DNA from: Amoebophrya sp. A120
Taxonomy: Eukaryota > Sar > Dinophyceae > Syndiniales > Amoebophryaceae
Length of the DNA stretch: 64,000 nucleotides
Reading direction: 5' to 3'
NCBI GenBank assembly: GCA_905178155.1
Contig: CAJINV010000009.1
Location: 3,898,957 to 3,962,956, forward strand
In this document: positions 11,131 to 21,700 of the stretch, piece by piece
Layout of the letters: the number at the start of each line of letters is the position of its first letter
How positions within the stretch are numbered: the first letter of the stretch is position 1
The notes under the pieces: generated by a model
Told to the model about the DNA's origin: nothing
Database searches by the model: none
The model's input: the letters and a program-made list of their open reading frames with translations, nothing else
Program-made: the position numbers and the translations under genes

Positions 11131-12488
11131 ATGAAATTCCGTCCCCAGTCCAAGCTGCGGCGGGTCGCCGCGACGAACCAGGAGTCTTCAATCGGGAATC
11201 TAGACATGGACGACTCCGCCTTTCTCTGCGGCGAAATCACCAGCGGACGGAACGAAGGCAGCAGGATATCAACTTATGGAAGCGGAAAAACAAATCTTGG
11301 GCAAGTTGAAGTTCGTTGCGCTGACGTTTGTCATATACGCACCAGCACCACAGACACGCGGCACTATCCTCGCCGGCACCGCCCGCCGCGCCGCGCCCAC
11401 GTTTCATCCGCGCTTTTGCCTCGCTCGCCACGCCCGCTCGCCCGTAGGAAGGTTATGTAGACTTTAGCTTTACATCGTCTGCCTCTGCCCGCGCACCTAC
11501 GCCCCCGCAATAGCATTGCCGCTGCCACTGATGCTGCGTCTGCGTGTAAGTAGAACGAAACACATCAGAGAGCAGTGTGTTGCAAGAGTAATATCAAGAA
11601 ACTGAAACTGCTTAGCTCAGGACGATTTCCCTTCTATACCCTCCTTATGCCGCACGGAAACAAGTGCATCTGCTGCCTCCCGAAGGACATGAGCGGATTC
11701 AAAGTCATGAGCCGGATATCCTGTGCAAAAGTATCGTACTCGTAGTAATTGCGTTTATGCATTACAAATCTCTTTCTCAAAGTAAATCTGCACTACAAAT
11801 TCAATATGCAATCATGCTGGGCTAATTTGTAATGCAATTTACACTAGTACGACTACGATACTTTTGCACAGGATACCGAAAGGACTTCGGCAAAATGATG
11901 GGAATCAGTGAACCGCCGGGGACGAGGAACAGTAGTTTTGCCGGAGCAGGTGTGGCGGGAAGCAGTACTAGCGGAGGGCCCTCGTCGTCATCGAATGCCG
12001 CAACAGGCAGCACGATAAACGGATCATCTACAGGTAGCGCATCTTCATCTTCTTCTAGCAGCGCCGCTGCAGTACCAGTAGGACAAGCGTCAATGAACGT
12101 GGTCGACAGCACGGGTAGTATTGGCGCCCCCCGACAAGGATCCACAGCTGCTTTGTTCGGCGCGACCACCGAGAATAGTTCATCAGGAAAGCGACCGCCG
12201 CTCGAGGACGAAATAGAGGGCATTGAGATAGACGACATAGAAGCACCGGGAGGAACCGCTGGACTGATGAAAAACGCAGAAGATGAAGAGGACATCATGA
12301 TAGACTCGGACGACTTGGCAGGAGCGGCGATCGCAACCACTACTGCCGACAGCACGAGGAATCCGAGTGGTGGTTCTTTCTCCCGCGGCGTTGGTGCATC
12401 TGATGGTGCGGAGGCACAGAACCAAGAATGCGCACCAAGGATGGATGCAGTCACACGTCTAGGCTCATCGAGTGGTGACGCGACGTGA
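11131..12488 (+). CDS. Unknown protein, 3' part resolved, 5' part uncertain
   Basis: The secure part is the last two exons. The exon ending at 11716 encodes FYTLLMPHGNKCICCLPKDM and ends GFKVMSR. It joins, after a family-A introner, to 11881-12488 (RKDFGKMMG, then a Ser/Gly/Ala-rich acidic tail ending SGDAT). Upstream, 11131-11460 is open (MKFRPQSKL), and a GTAAGT...CAG intron is possible at 11546-11620, but I could not join these pieces without a stop. The CxCC segment after a hydrophobic stretch hints at a membrane-proximal Cys motif. I do not recognise the family. Confidence 0.4.
11546..11620 (+). other. Possible conventional GT-AG intron
   Basis: GTAAGT at the 5' end and GCTCAG at the 3' end, 75 bp, AT-rich. 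The frame across it is unresolved. Confidence 0.35.
11717..11875 (+). mobile_element. Introner family A
   Basis: Symmetric ends TATCCTG and CAGGATA; flanks CCGGA/CCGAA (4 of 5). Excision gives MSRKDFGK in frame. Confidence 0.85.
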
Positions 12489-13213
12489 ACGTGATGAAAA
12501 GATTATGATCCTCAACTACAACTTTACTTACTGCGAAATAATGGCTTTGGTTTCAAATGAACTTTACTCGAATCGTATTGAAACGGAAAATCAAGAAGAT
12601 TTTTATCCACTTTGGCTGATTCCATTGATTATTGTTGGCTGTACAGCCATGGAAATCGCTTCATCCTGTGGTGCGTTTCATGTTCTTTGATTTGCGCGCA
12701 CACTTGCTCTTGCACCGCCAAAATTGGTTTGAGGGATGAAGAAAGGAAAACGTGCGAAGAAGACGATTTTATCTCTTTGAGCTCTTGCAGTCTCGAGCTG
12801 TCTCCATTGATTCGTGGCTGCGACCTTGCGAGAGGGAGAGAAGAGAAAACTCTAGAGAGAAACCAGAGCAGCACAGAAAAGGTGAAAATGGTTGTTTGAA
12901 AATTCGTCGTTGTTGACATCACACGCACCTTGGTACCGTTGATCGCCATCTCGATTGTGATATGTTACCACACAGTTGTAACTTCAAGCCGTCGTATTTG
13001 TATCTCAGTAGCTGCGTATAATCATACATTTACCGAAATTGGTAATGGTATTCATCTTCATCTTCATCCGACGTTTATTTGCGCAAATCGAAGCCGGCCG
13101 ACTCACACTGCCACATGAAGAACTTCAAATAAACATCCTTTAGCAACGATGAACACTGAGACTTCGGAGCGAAAAGAACTTTTCGAATCGAAAAAGAAAA
13201 ATACGCATCCAAG
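12489..13213. other. Intergenic spacer
   Basis: AT-rich spacer with short chance frames on both strands and no introner. Confidence 0.5.
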
Positions 13214-13790
13214 ATGTCGCGCCACGGCTCGTCCATGCAGCAGGTGTTGGAAGACCTGGTGAATCAGGTCCCGTATCCTGTGCAAAAGTATCGTACTCGT
13301 ACAAATACTAATGCAAGTCTTGCATTACAAATCTTGTTTCCAAGGAAAATCTGGATCTGCATTACAAATTTTATTTCTCATGCTGAGGAAATTTGTAATG
13401 CATTTATACGAGTGCGATACTTTTGCACAGGATATCCCGACCTGCGTCCCGACCGTGAAAACCGGGACTGCAGCCAAGTCCTCCTTCCTGCAGCAGCCCG
13501 CCGCGGAGGACTACACCGGGGTCGGAAAAGGACCGAAACTGGGTGGCGGGGTGAAGAAGAAAACCGGTTTTGCGGATGGGGCCGCGACCGACACGGCGGC
13601 TGCGGGCGGCGCGATCGATACAAACGCTGGAAGTATGGAAGGCAACAGTGGGGGCGCCAACGGTGGTGGTGGTCTTGGCGGCGGCGGTGGTGGTGGTGGT
13701 GGTGGTGGCGGTGGTGGTGGCGGTAACGGTGGTGGTGGCGGTGGTCGTCGTGGTGCTGATGAAAATTCTGAGGTGGCACCACCTCCTTAA
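13214..13790 (+). CDS. MSRHGS-family paralogue 1, Gly-rich tail
   Basis: Exons 13214-13273 and 13440-13790; 136 residues. First of three tandem paralogues sharing the start MSRHGS(S)MQQVLEDLVNQV, then TCVPTVK, a KSSFL segment, and GVGKGPK followed by GVKKKTGF. The C-terminal third is a poly-glycine run coded by GGT/GGC triplets, ending VAPPP. No signal peptide or membrane segment. The family is not recognised; the conserved head and variable low-complexity tail suggest a lineage-specific family. It has an introner at a position where the second paralogue has none. Confidence 0.75.
13274..13434 (+). mobile_element. Introner family A in paralogue 1
   Basis: Symmetric ends TATCCTG and CAGGATA; flanks TCCCG/TCCCG. 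Excision with one copy gives NQVPTCVPT, matching the uninterrupted NQVSTCVPT of the next paralogue. Confidence 0.9.
13640..13746 (+). repeat. GGT/GGC triplet run
   Basis: In-frame low-complexity run coding mostly glycine; likely length-variable. Confidence 0.85.
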
Positions 13791-14584
13791 ATAATGGCTG
13801 ATGATCCACTACGTCGTAGCTAGTGCTCCGCTTTACTAAGCTCACTGCTCTTGCTTTGCCCGCCCCCGGTAAGGGTAACTGCGCGCAGAAGAAAAACTCG
13901 TCTGATTAAATAATCGGTGCTACTTGTACTTGGCTTCGACAAAGAATTTCAAAAATAGACTTAATTACAATTTCCGCGAAATAAATTGTGAATCAGATAA
14001 ACACTGGTACTGAGCAGATCCAGATTGTTTGTTTTGAAGGACAAAATCAAAAACGAGATGGATGCTGAAAAATTAGCCTGTGAGTTCCGTTTCACCCTGT
14101 ACTGAAACGTACTTCATTTCTCCGTCCCTGCCGACGTCTTTGCTGTTGCTGCTCTGCCCTTCGAGCAAAGCATCCAGTGCGAGATTTGGAAACGCAAACA
14201 AGAGAGAGAAGCGGAAAGAACCTCAGAGGGTAAAAATTTTTTTTTGCGTGACCAGTGTGGCTTCGCAACGGAAGTTTAAACTGTACAAACTGTCGTATGA
14301 CACTACATTCACAACGTTGATGCAAAATGAAGAAGCGCAAACTCTGAAGAAAGAGTGATGTGGAGCGCGAGTGAGTCTGTGCCTTGATTTCGTGACTCGA
14401 CGTTATCAATCCTCTGATTCAAGCTCGTCTTCGTCGTCGAGTCATTCACGTTTTTGATGGTCACACATGGTGCGTTGAATGTTGAAACTACTTCTCGGCG
14501 AAACAAAACTTTAGGTTATCAGTTCTTGTCCTCGTCCAAGAACCTAGTAAAATACTAGATTCGTTTTATATCAAATCCAAACGC
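13791..14584. other. Intergenic spacer, partly duplicated before paralogue 3
   Basis: 14341-14584 resembles 15555-15779. Both contain a GTGGAGC(G/A)CGAG block and end with ATTCGTTTTA, CAAAT and CCAAACGC just before the ATG. The tandem duplication therefore included upstream DNA. Confidence 0.6.
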
Positions 14585-15237
14585 ATGTCGCGCCACGGCT
14601 CCATGCAGCAGGTCTTGGAAGACCTCGTGAATCAGGTCTCTACCTGCGTTCCGACGGTGAAGAGCAGCGGTTCAACATCTACTTCCGGTGCAGCGAAGTC
14701 CTCCTTTCTGGAACAAGGCGATTACGTCGGCGTCGGGAAGGGACCGAAGCCGATGGGGGTGAAGAATCGGACCGGTTTTGTCACTGCAGGACCCGGACAA
14801 GCAACTATTGTTCCTCTCGTAGAACCAGCTCCTCCTGCTGCCGTGGGTGGAGGTGATGAAGAACAAGTTCCAGCCGGGGAAGTACCTTTTGTGGGGGATG
14901 GTAAGGGCGCTGACGGCAGCATAGGAGGCGCACCGAAGGCGGCCCTGCTATGGGAGGAGCGGGTAAAATGAAGGGAGGCCCAGGCCCCTATGTCGGCAAT
15001 GGCGCTATGCCGGGAAAAGGAGCCGGACATGGCGAGATGGTGCCGCCCGGACCTGGTGGAGCTGCTGGAGTCGGAGATGACGGGATGATGCCACCAGGTG
15101 GACCCGGAGATGGAGGCGCAGGCGGCATTTCGATCCCAGGAGGTGGAGTTGGAGAAACCGCAGGTGCACTGGGGCCGCCGGTCGGCGGCGGCGGGGTCGA
15201 GGAACCAGGAGCAGATGCACAAGTAGAGGCACCTTGA
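14585..15237 (+). CDS. MSRHGS-family paralogue 2, apparent frameshift
   Basis: No introner. Frame 1 (14585-14971) reads MSRHGSMQQVLEDLVNQVST, CVPTVK, KSSFLEQGDYVGVGKGPK and GVKNRTGF, then ends WEERVK. A second frame (14950-15237, offset by two) continues as a Gly/Pro/Met-rich tail ending DAQVEAP, like the low-complexity tails of the other paralogues. Either the protein ends at 14971, or a one-base indel near 14940 (sequence error or mutation) splits one gene. Confidence 0.6.
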
Positions 15238-15779
15238 GCTCCATAATTAGGCGCGGCCTGAGGTAGTCGACAGGATGAAATTCATTTGACGACTGCAACA
15301 GAACTTTGAAGCATGGTCTACTGCTAGATGACGTGGGTGTACCGTGCAATGTCGTCCGGACAAACGCAACGTGCTACAAGGTGGAGATGGATGAATTGCA
15401 AATCATGTAAAACTCTGCTTCGGTACACTTCTAGAAAGAGAAATGAAATAGAAGAGAACCCGACACACTGATTTTTCGACTCACTTCCGACGTTGTCGTT
15501 GATGTTGACGCGGCAATGCGAGATGGCTAAATTCTGAAGAACAAGAATAAGGAGTGGCGTGGAGCACGAGAGGGAGTGTGCGTCTTCATTTTGTGGAGGT
15601 TCGACACTCCTCTGGTTCAAAGCCGTCGTCGAGTCGTTCTTGATGTAGATGCAGAATTAAAAAGCGATTTGTTATTCTTGTTTGTGTTGAATAAAACTTC
15701 TCGGAAAAAAAAAAATTCTAGGCTTCAAGCTGTGCTCTAACGTCACCGGATTCGTTTTAAGCAAATACAATCCAAACGC
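15238..15779. other. Intergenic spacer between paralogues 2 and 3
   Basis: Its 3' half duplicates the region before paralogue 2 (see 13791-14584). No introner. Confidence 0.55.
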
Positions 15780-18700
15780 ATGTCGCGTCACGGCTCCATG
15801 CAGCAGGTGCTGGAGGACCTGGTGAGCCAGGTCCCCACCTGCGTTATCAAGGAGAGAAATCCCCCCTCCCCGTATCAAAACGGAAATCTGTAATGCAGAT
15901 TTGTTGCCACAAAATCATGCTAGAAGGTAAAAGGTGCGGACTGTAGTACTGAAACGCGTGGGGCGAAGCCCTTGCATCTTCAGCATGGCAGGAGGCACCT
16001 GGAAGTGGAAAACAGCATGACAAATTGCCTGCAAGCGAGGGCAAAACCGCGGCTCTTGGCCTTCTAGCAATACAGGTCGACTTGTGTACTCAAATACTAA
16101 TACAGCATCACAGGTTTTGTGTTCGATATGGGGAGGGGGGATCTTTCCTTTTGATATGCGTCCCGACAGTGAAGACCGGTCACTATCCTGTGCAAAAGTA
16201 TCGTACTCGTATTGCAGTCCTGCATTACAAATTTTTTTCTCAAGGTGAATCTGCATTACAAATTCCAGCGTGTCCCGGCTCAAAAATCTAAGAATCACTG
16301 CAAGGGTTGACATCTATGTTTCGATAGTATACAGCGCGATACTATCGAACAGCATACCTTTCTTTCACTATTTCAAGAAAGAGAACAAGCTGCAGCTCAA
16401 AAAAGACACTTCGAAGTATCTGAAGGCGCATGCTATGCTACCAAAGCAAACACCAAACACGATTTTGCATCACTGTGCTGGCATACCAGACATCCACTCG
16501 CTCTTTGTAGTAGAGAACTTAATGCTCTTCTACAAAGGGGCGCAGCTGGATCTCTGGCCACTGAAAAAATCGCCATGCGAGGAGGTAAAAAATTTGCTTG
16601 AGAAGGTGGATGCGCAAGATCCAGCCAGTTTTCTTCTAGGCATGGACAAGAAACATGTCACGTGGACCGACACGATTAGGCATATGTCACAAGAAAGTTT
16701 TGAAGATGTGCATCGACAGCTCGACAAAGATAGACTCTATATGGGAAAGATTTTTTGGAAAGGTGTCAATCTGGATGCCAAGTCGATGGACAGCGTTGGA
16801 GAAGGCATGGGGATTGGAAGGCTATCAGGGCTTCGGGGGGAAGAGCTAAACAAAGCACGGGGGAAAATTGCAACAGCGCACAACGCGCTCACGAGAGGGC
16901 TGCTGAGGAAGTCGCAGGAGAATCTCGTTACAGCGACGGACGGGCTAGTTGACAAGGACCGTAATTTGGGAGTAGGGGCAGGGGCCAGCTGGTGGTGGGA
17001 GCCGGTTGGCGATGATGGCGAGGGGAAACTAGCAACAGAAGCAGGGGAGGAGGGATTGCCAGAACCGGCATGGATATCAGGAGCCTACATTTGTTCCCCC
17101 TTGGAAGATGTTCATACAGACTCATTTGATGCAGAATGTGTAGGCCTGATAGAACAGCTAAAAAAGATAGTGCATCAGATTAAGACCAGCCCACACATGA
17201 GACACATGCTGCGACATTTCTATTTTTTCTTGGATAGCAATTCCATTGTGCAGGCTTTGGAATGCTATAACGATGGCAGCAGCGAGATGATCCGCAGCAT
17301 TATGAAACATATGGAAATGATAGAAGCCGCCTGCATAGGTGAGAAACCAAACGAGGAAGAGGAAGTGTGGTTTCATTTCAGATGGACCCCCGGACACTGT
17401 GGCCAGCTGGTGAACGACTGCGCGGACCAGCTAACAAATATCTACAAGCAGATGTGGAAGGATGGCGACCAGGATTACAGTGATGACGCAGCGCGGCCCG
17501 TCTACACAAAATTGCTTACCGCGCCAATCTTGCGGCGCCTACTCTTGCGCAGGATTTTGAGCAGAAATCTAGCGCAAGTGGACTCGGTCTCGGACTACCT
17601 CCGGGACCGGGCTAAAGAGTTGGGGGGATTCCGACCCCCGGTTGGGGTCTTCCCCAATCGAGAGTCGGAGTTATTGTATTTCTGGGTCTGGCTAGGCATT
17701 GCGCCTCAGCCACACCTGGGACGCGACGAGATTCAGTACGAAGGGGGAAAAATGAAACAAAAATGCAGACTGTGTGGCAGGTGGTCTGCTTGTGCGGTGG
17801 ATCATGCCATTTTCGAATGCGAAGAGATCAAGGCGCCACGTGAGCGCCACCTGGGTTTTGCCAAATGCGCCCCATCCCTCGGGCGCAGCTTACTAAAACA
17901 GCCGCAGAAAATCGTGCGTCTTATAGTGGACGAAGAGGCAAAGTTAACGCATGAGTTCTTTCGAGATAGGGTGAAGGGATGTGTCGATGAAATAGGGCAC
18001 ACAATGGAACGAATTCCAAAGCAGCACACCAAGATCGACAATGTGTATAAGAAACTAAATAGAATGAGCAATATGAAGGTATTTACTGATGCCATTCCGA
18101 TGAAGTATCTTGATTGACGCGCCACTAGATGCCTTGAGTCACAAAAAATTAAATTCCCCAGGTTCTCTGCAAGTCAAATCCTCTCCCTTTTGTTTATGAA
18201 GCGACGAGATCCCAAAAGAAAAAGAAAAAACGACCAGTACTACATCGTGCGAAAAAGCTGGGCTGAGGAGGGGGAAAGTGAAGAAAGGAAGATACCAGGT
18301 ATATAAAAATAGTGACTATGGAGCTATTTGATGGTAATAGATTTGCAGATCGGAGGTTCGTGCTTTTTGTTAGTGCCTGCTTGTGTATGATGAACATATA
18401 GATGGTAGTTGAGATCATGATGCTAAGTCAGATAACATCCTCGAGCAAACAACTCAATGAAAATCAAAAATGCATAAAACAACAGGTCCCTGCTGCGAAG
18501 CCCGCAACGTGCACCAATATAAAGGGAACCCCAAAAAGCCAGACCTAGGAGGAGCGTTTGCTCATCGCTGAAGATTTAGAATAGAACTGTACCAAACAGC
18601 GGCATAGAGTAACCTTGTACCTAATGAGCTACGTGGCTGCCTGGTCCCCTGGTACTAGTAAACACATGGACAGTGACCTGGTATTTTTAAGCAGACCCAT

Positions 18701-21700
18701 TCCTCAGCCTAATCGTCGCGCGAAAGAAAATAAGTCGTCAGTCGTGAATTCGTCATCGTAGCACCTGGTAACTTCGCAGACAGGTTCGTAGTTTGCTGCT
18801 CGTCCTAAATACAGGCGTTTTTTTTGCCTGTTGCTCGTAACTTTCCATTCAAAAGAAATAAAAACAGGGACAGGCTGAGATGGAGGAAGGAGGTGGTAGT
18901 AGTGAAAAGGTAGTACTTGTTGAGCAAAAAAAAAATGAGTCGTGTATAGTCCTGAGTAGTTGAATTTCCAAGGATTTTGTAGGAAAGTTACTTAGTACTG
19001 ACCTCCTTGCACTACAGAAGAGCTTTTTTCTGCCCTGTCTTCAGAGCTATTAGTTGCCTGCAGCACCAAAGTAGTATAATTTGCTTTCTATTCTATTCCG
19101 CTTTCATTTTTACCAACATAGAAATAAATAGTTGATTTCTCTATGTTTACCATGATATCAAGATGTAAGTGTAAATATTGGACATCCTTCCAAGAACAAG
19201 ATGTGGGGGCAGGCGTCAGTGCGTAAATCTCCGCCAGGTTGGCACACTGCTTTTTCGTTGCTACTGCGCAGGCCGAAGAGGATTCACAAATCTCTGTGGA
19301 GGGATGCAGATGACGAGCGAGAAGTGGAACTGTCGGCCATGAATGGAGTGATGGCAATGGCGAAAGGAAGAGACGTGGGGAGGAGGAGCGGCAGCTTTTA
19401 TCCAAAAGGTAGGGCCTAAGGCCACGGGAACGCCGAGCACACCCGCGCACTTCTTCGTGAATCGCCCACCGCTTTTTGTGTGTCGAGACAAAAGAAAAAC
19501 GAAAAGAAATACCAAAAAATCAAAAGAAAATATCAACAAAAAGAAAAATCAAAAGAAAAACTAAAAGAAAAATCAAGAGAAAAATCAAGAGAAAAATCAA
19601 AAGAAAAATCAAAAGAAAAATCAAAAGAAAAATCAAAAGAAAAATCAAAAGAATTTCAAATCAAAATCAAAAGAAAACCCGCACCACCGAACCCGCACGG
19701 GAGCCAGCTACTCCCCGCAACGGGAGTTCGGACAAGCACGCTGTTGCTGCATTTCCCCGGGGTGCTGTTATGCTTCAACATCTTGCAGAACCCTTCGCCG
19801 CCGAGTACACCCGATCCTGCCGCGTCTCTCAAGAATGGAAATCCAGCTTCAAGTTCGTCCACCCCACACGCCGACTTTCAAAATCGAATACTGCCGATCC
19901 CGTGCAAGACATCCTCGACCACGACGACACACTACTCGCCGTTGCAGCTAGTCGAGATTTCGCCCCGGTTGGTTCCGCAGCTGTTGCCCTACAAGTTCCA
20001 TACTATCCAACTTTGCATGACAAATTATTTACATTTTATTGGTTTTACTAGCGGTGCCCTGCTGGCTATCTGCGGTAGCTGCACAAAGCTGCCGGTGTAG
20101 TTTCCTAAACAAGACATTTCGCCCGCTGCTACCGGGTCAGTACTTAAAAAACCACTCAGGCGGCGCAGTTACTAAATAGCTGGCGGGTGTCACCTAGGCG
20201 TGACGCGGTGACTTGTTAGCTCTAGCAAAAAAGTTCGTTTGCACTATCCGACAAAACAAAACTTGCATGACAAATTCCGGCCCTGCAAAGCCGTAGTAAA
20301 TTAGTATCCCCCCGCACTACTATGCCCCCCAACACATATTTCCGGACGCTGCAAGAAGGAGAAATGTGGCGTGTGCCGCTGCTACCGGCTCGACACGTAA
20401 AGGAAAACGAATCCGCGCGCTCGGCGTGGTAGCTACCCCCATGCCGTTCGGGTTTTAGCAGCCATTGGCATCACAGATTGCGGTCTTCCGATCCCCGCCG
20501 AAGATTTTCGTTTCTACTTTTTGTGGCCGGTGCTTTCGAATCGGGCTTGATCTCGATCTCATGTCGACCACCGATGTTGACCTTTTGCAGTATGCACGCA
20601 CAAACGGGATTTTCGAAAACGGAGGGGGGGGGAAGGGACCCCCATTTGGTTGTCGCGGCGCGAAGCCGCAAATCTCGTGCTCACGTTCACCACCAGAAGG
20701 GTTCCAGCACGGGGCCGCTCCATGAGTCCAGAAGTGTTCCAGCAAGGGCCCGAGGCCCCTTTTCCTTTTCTCCTTATTTTTTTTGCATGCGGGTAGCCGT
20801 GTATAGAGGCGCATAGGGACCACTGTCCTCGAGTCTGCCGGTGCACAGCAATGCGAATCCGATTTGCTTGCTGCTGCTATGTATGCTTTTTATATTTCCT
20901 GCCGCCTTGTAGTCGTTATTAAGCACTTCGTCTTTGCCGTTCTTCGTTTGTTTTGTCCAAGGAGCTAGATCGCAAATTCGTGCGCTCCCTCGCCTATGAA
21001 AAATTAGATCTTCCCTTTGCCCGGTGTTGTCCCATGTAGATTTAGGTCTCTACCCTTTTACAGTCTTTTGTCGTTTCCTAGTGGTCTTCGCACTTAGTCT
21101 TACTTGATCCACGTCTTGTAGCGCTAGTCGTTCCGCGGACCCCGCGTCCTCGCAGGGGCTTCTCTTTTTTTTCCGCCTAGCCAGCGGGTTGTTGCTTGGG
21201 GGGGTGTTAGCTTCGCATGAAAGCTTGTATGCATGCTGTATTCCGGCTTTGCATGACAACTTTTATTGGTTTTGCTAGAAGCGCCCTGCTTGCTATCTGC
21301 TTTAACTGCTTCATGTGACCGGTGTAGTTTCCTAGTTGCACGAATTCGCCCGCTGCTACCGGGTCAGTAGATAGAAAAAAAATTCAGGTCGCGCAGTTTC
21401 TAAATGGCTTGCGGGTGACGCTCAGGACTTGACGCGGTGACTTGTTAGCTCTAGAAAATTGGCACTATCGAAGAACTTGCACGACAAAAAACTTGCATGA
21501 CAAAGTCCGGCCCTGCTAAGCCGCAGTAGATAGTATCCCCCCGCACTGCTATCCCCATTCCACATTGTTCCGGAGGCTGCGAGATGGAACCATGTGGCGT
21601 GTGCCGCTGCTACCGGCTCGACACGAAAAAACGAATCCGCGCGCTCGGCGCGGTAGATACCCCCCCGCCGTTCGGGTTTTAGCTGCCACTGGCGTCATAA

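Noticed and set aside
11822-12454. 210-codon minus-strand frame
   Set aside because: Exact shadow of the plus-strand exon 11881-12488, which continues in frame through an introner; the antisense frame does not.
19476-20100. Two overlapping 190-206 codon plus frames
   Set aside because: Driven by the AAAAGAAAAATC repeat and the start of a dispersed block, inside the giant intron; low complexity, no motif.
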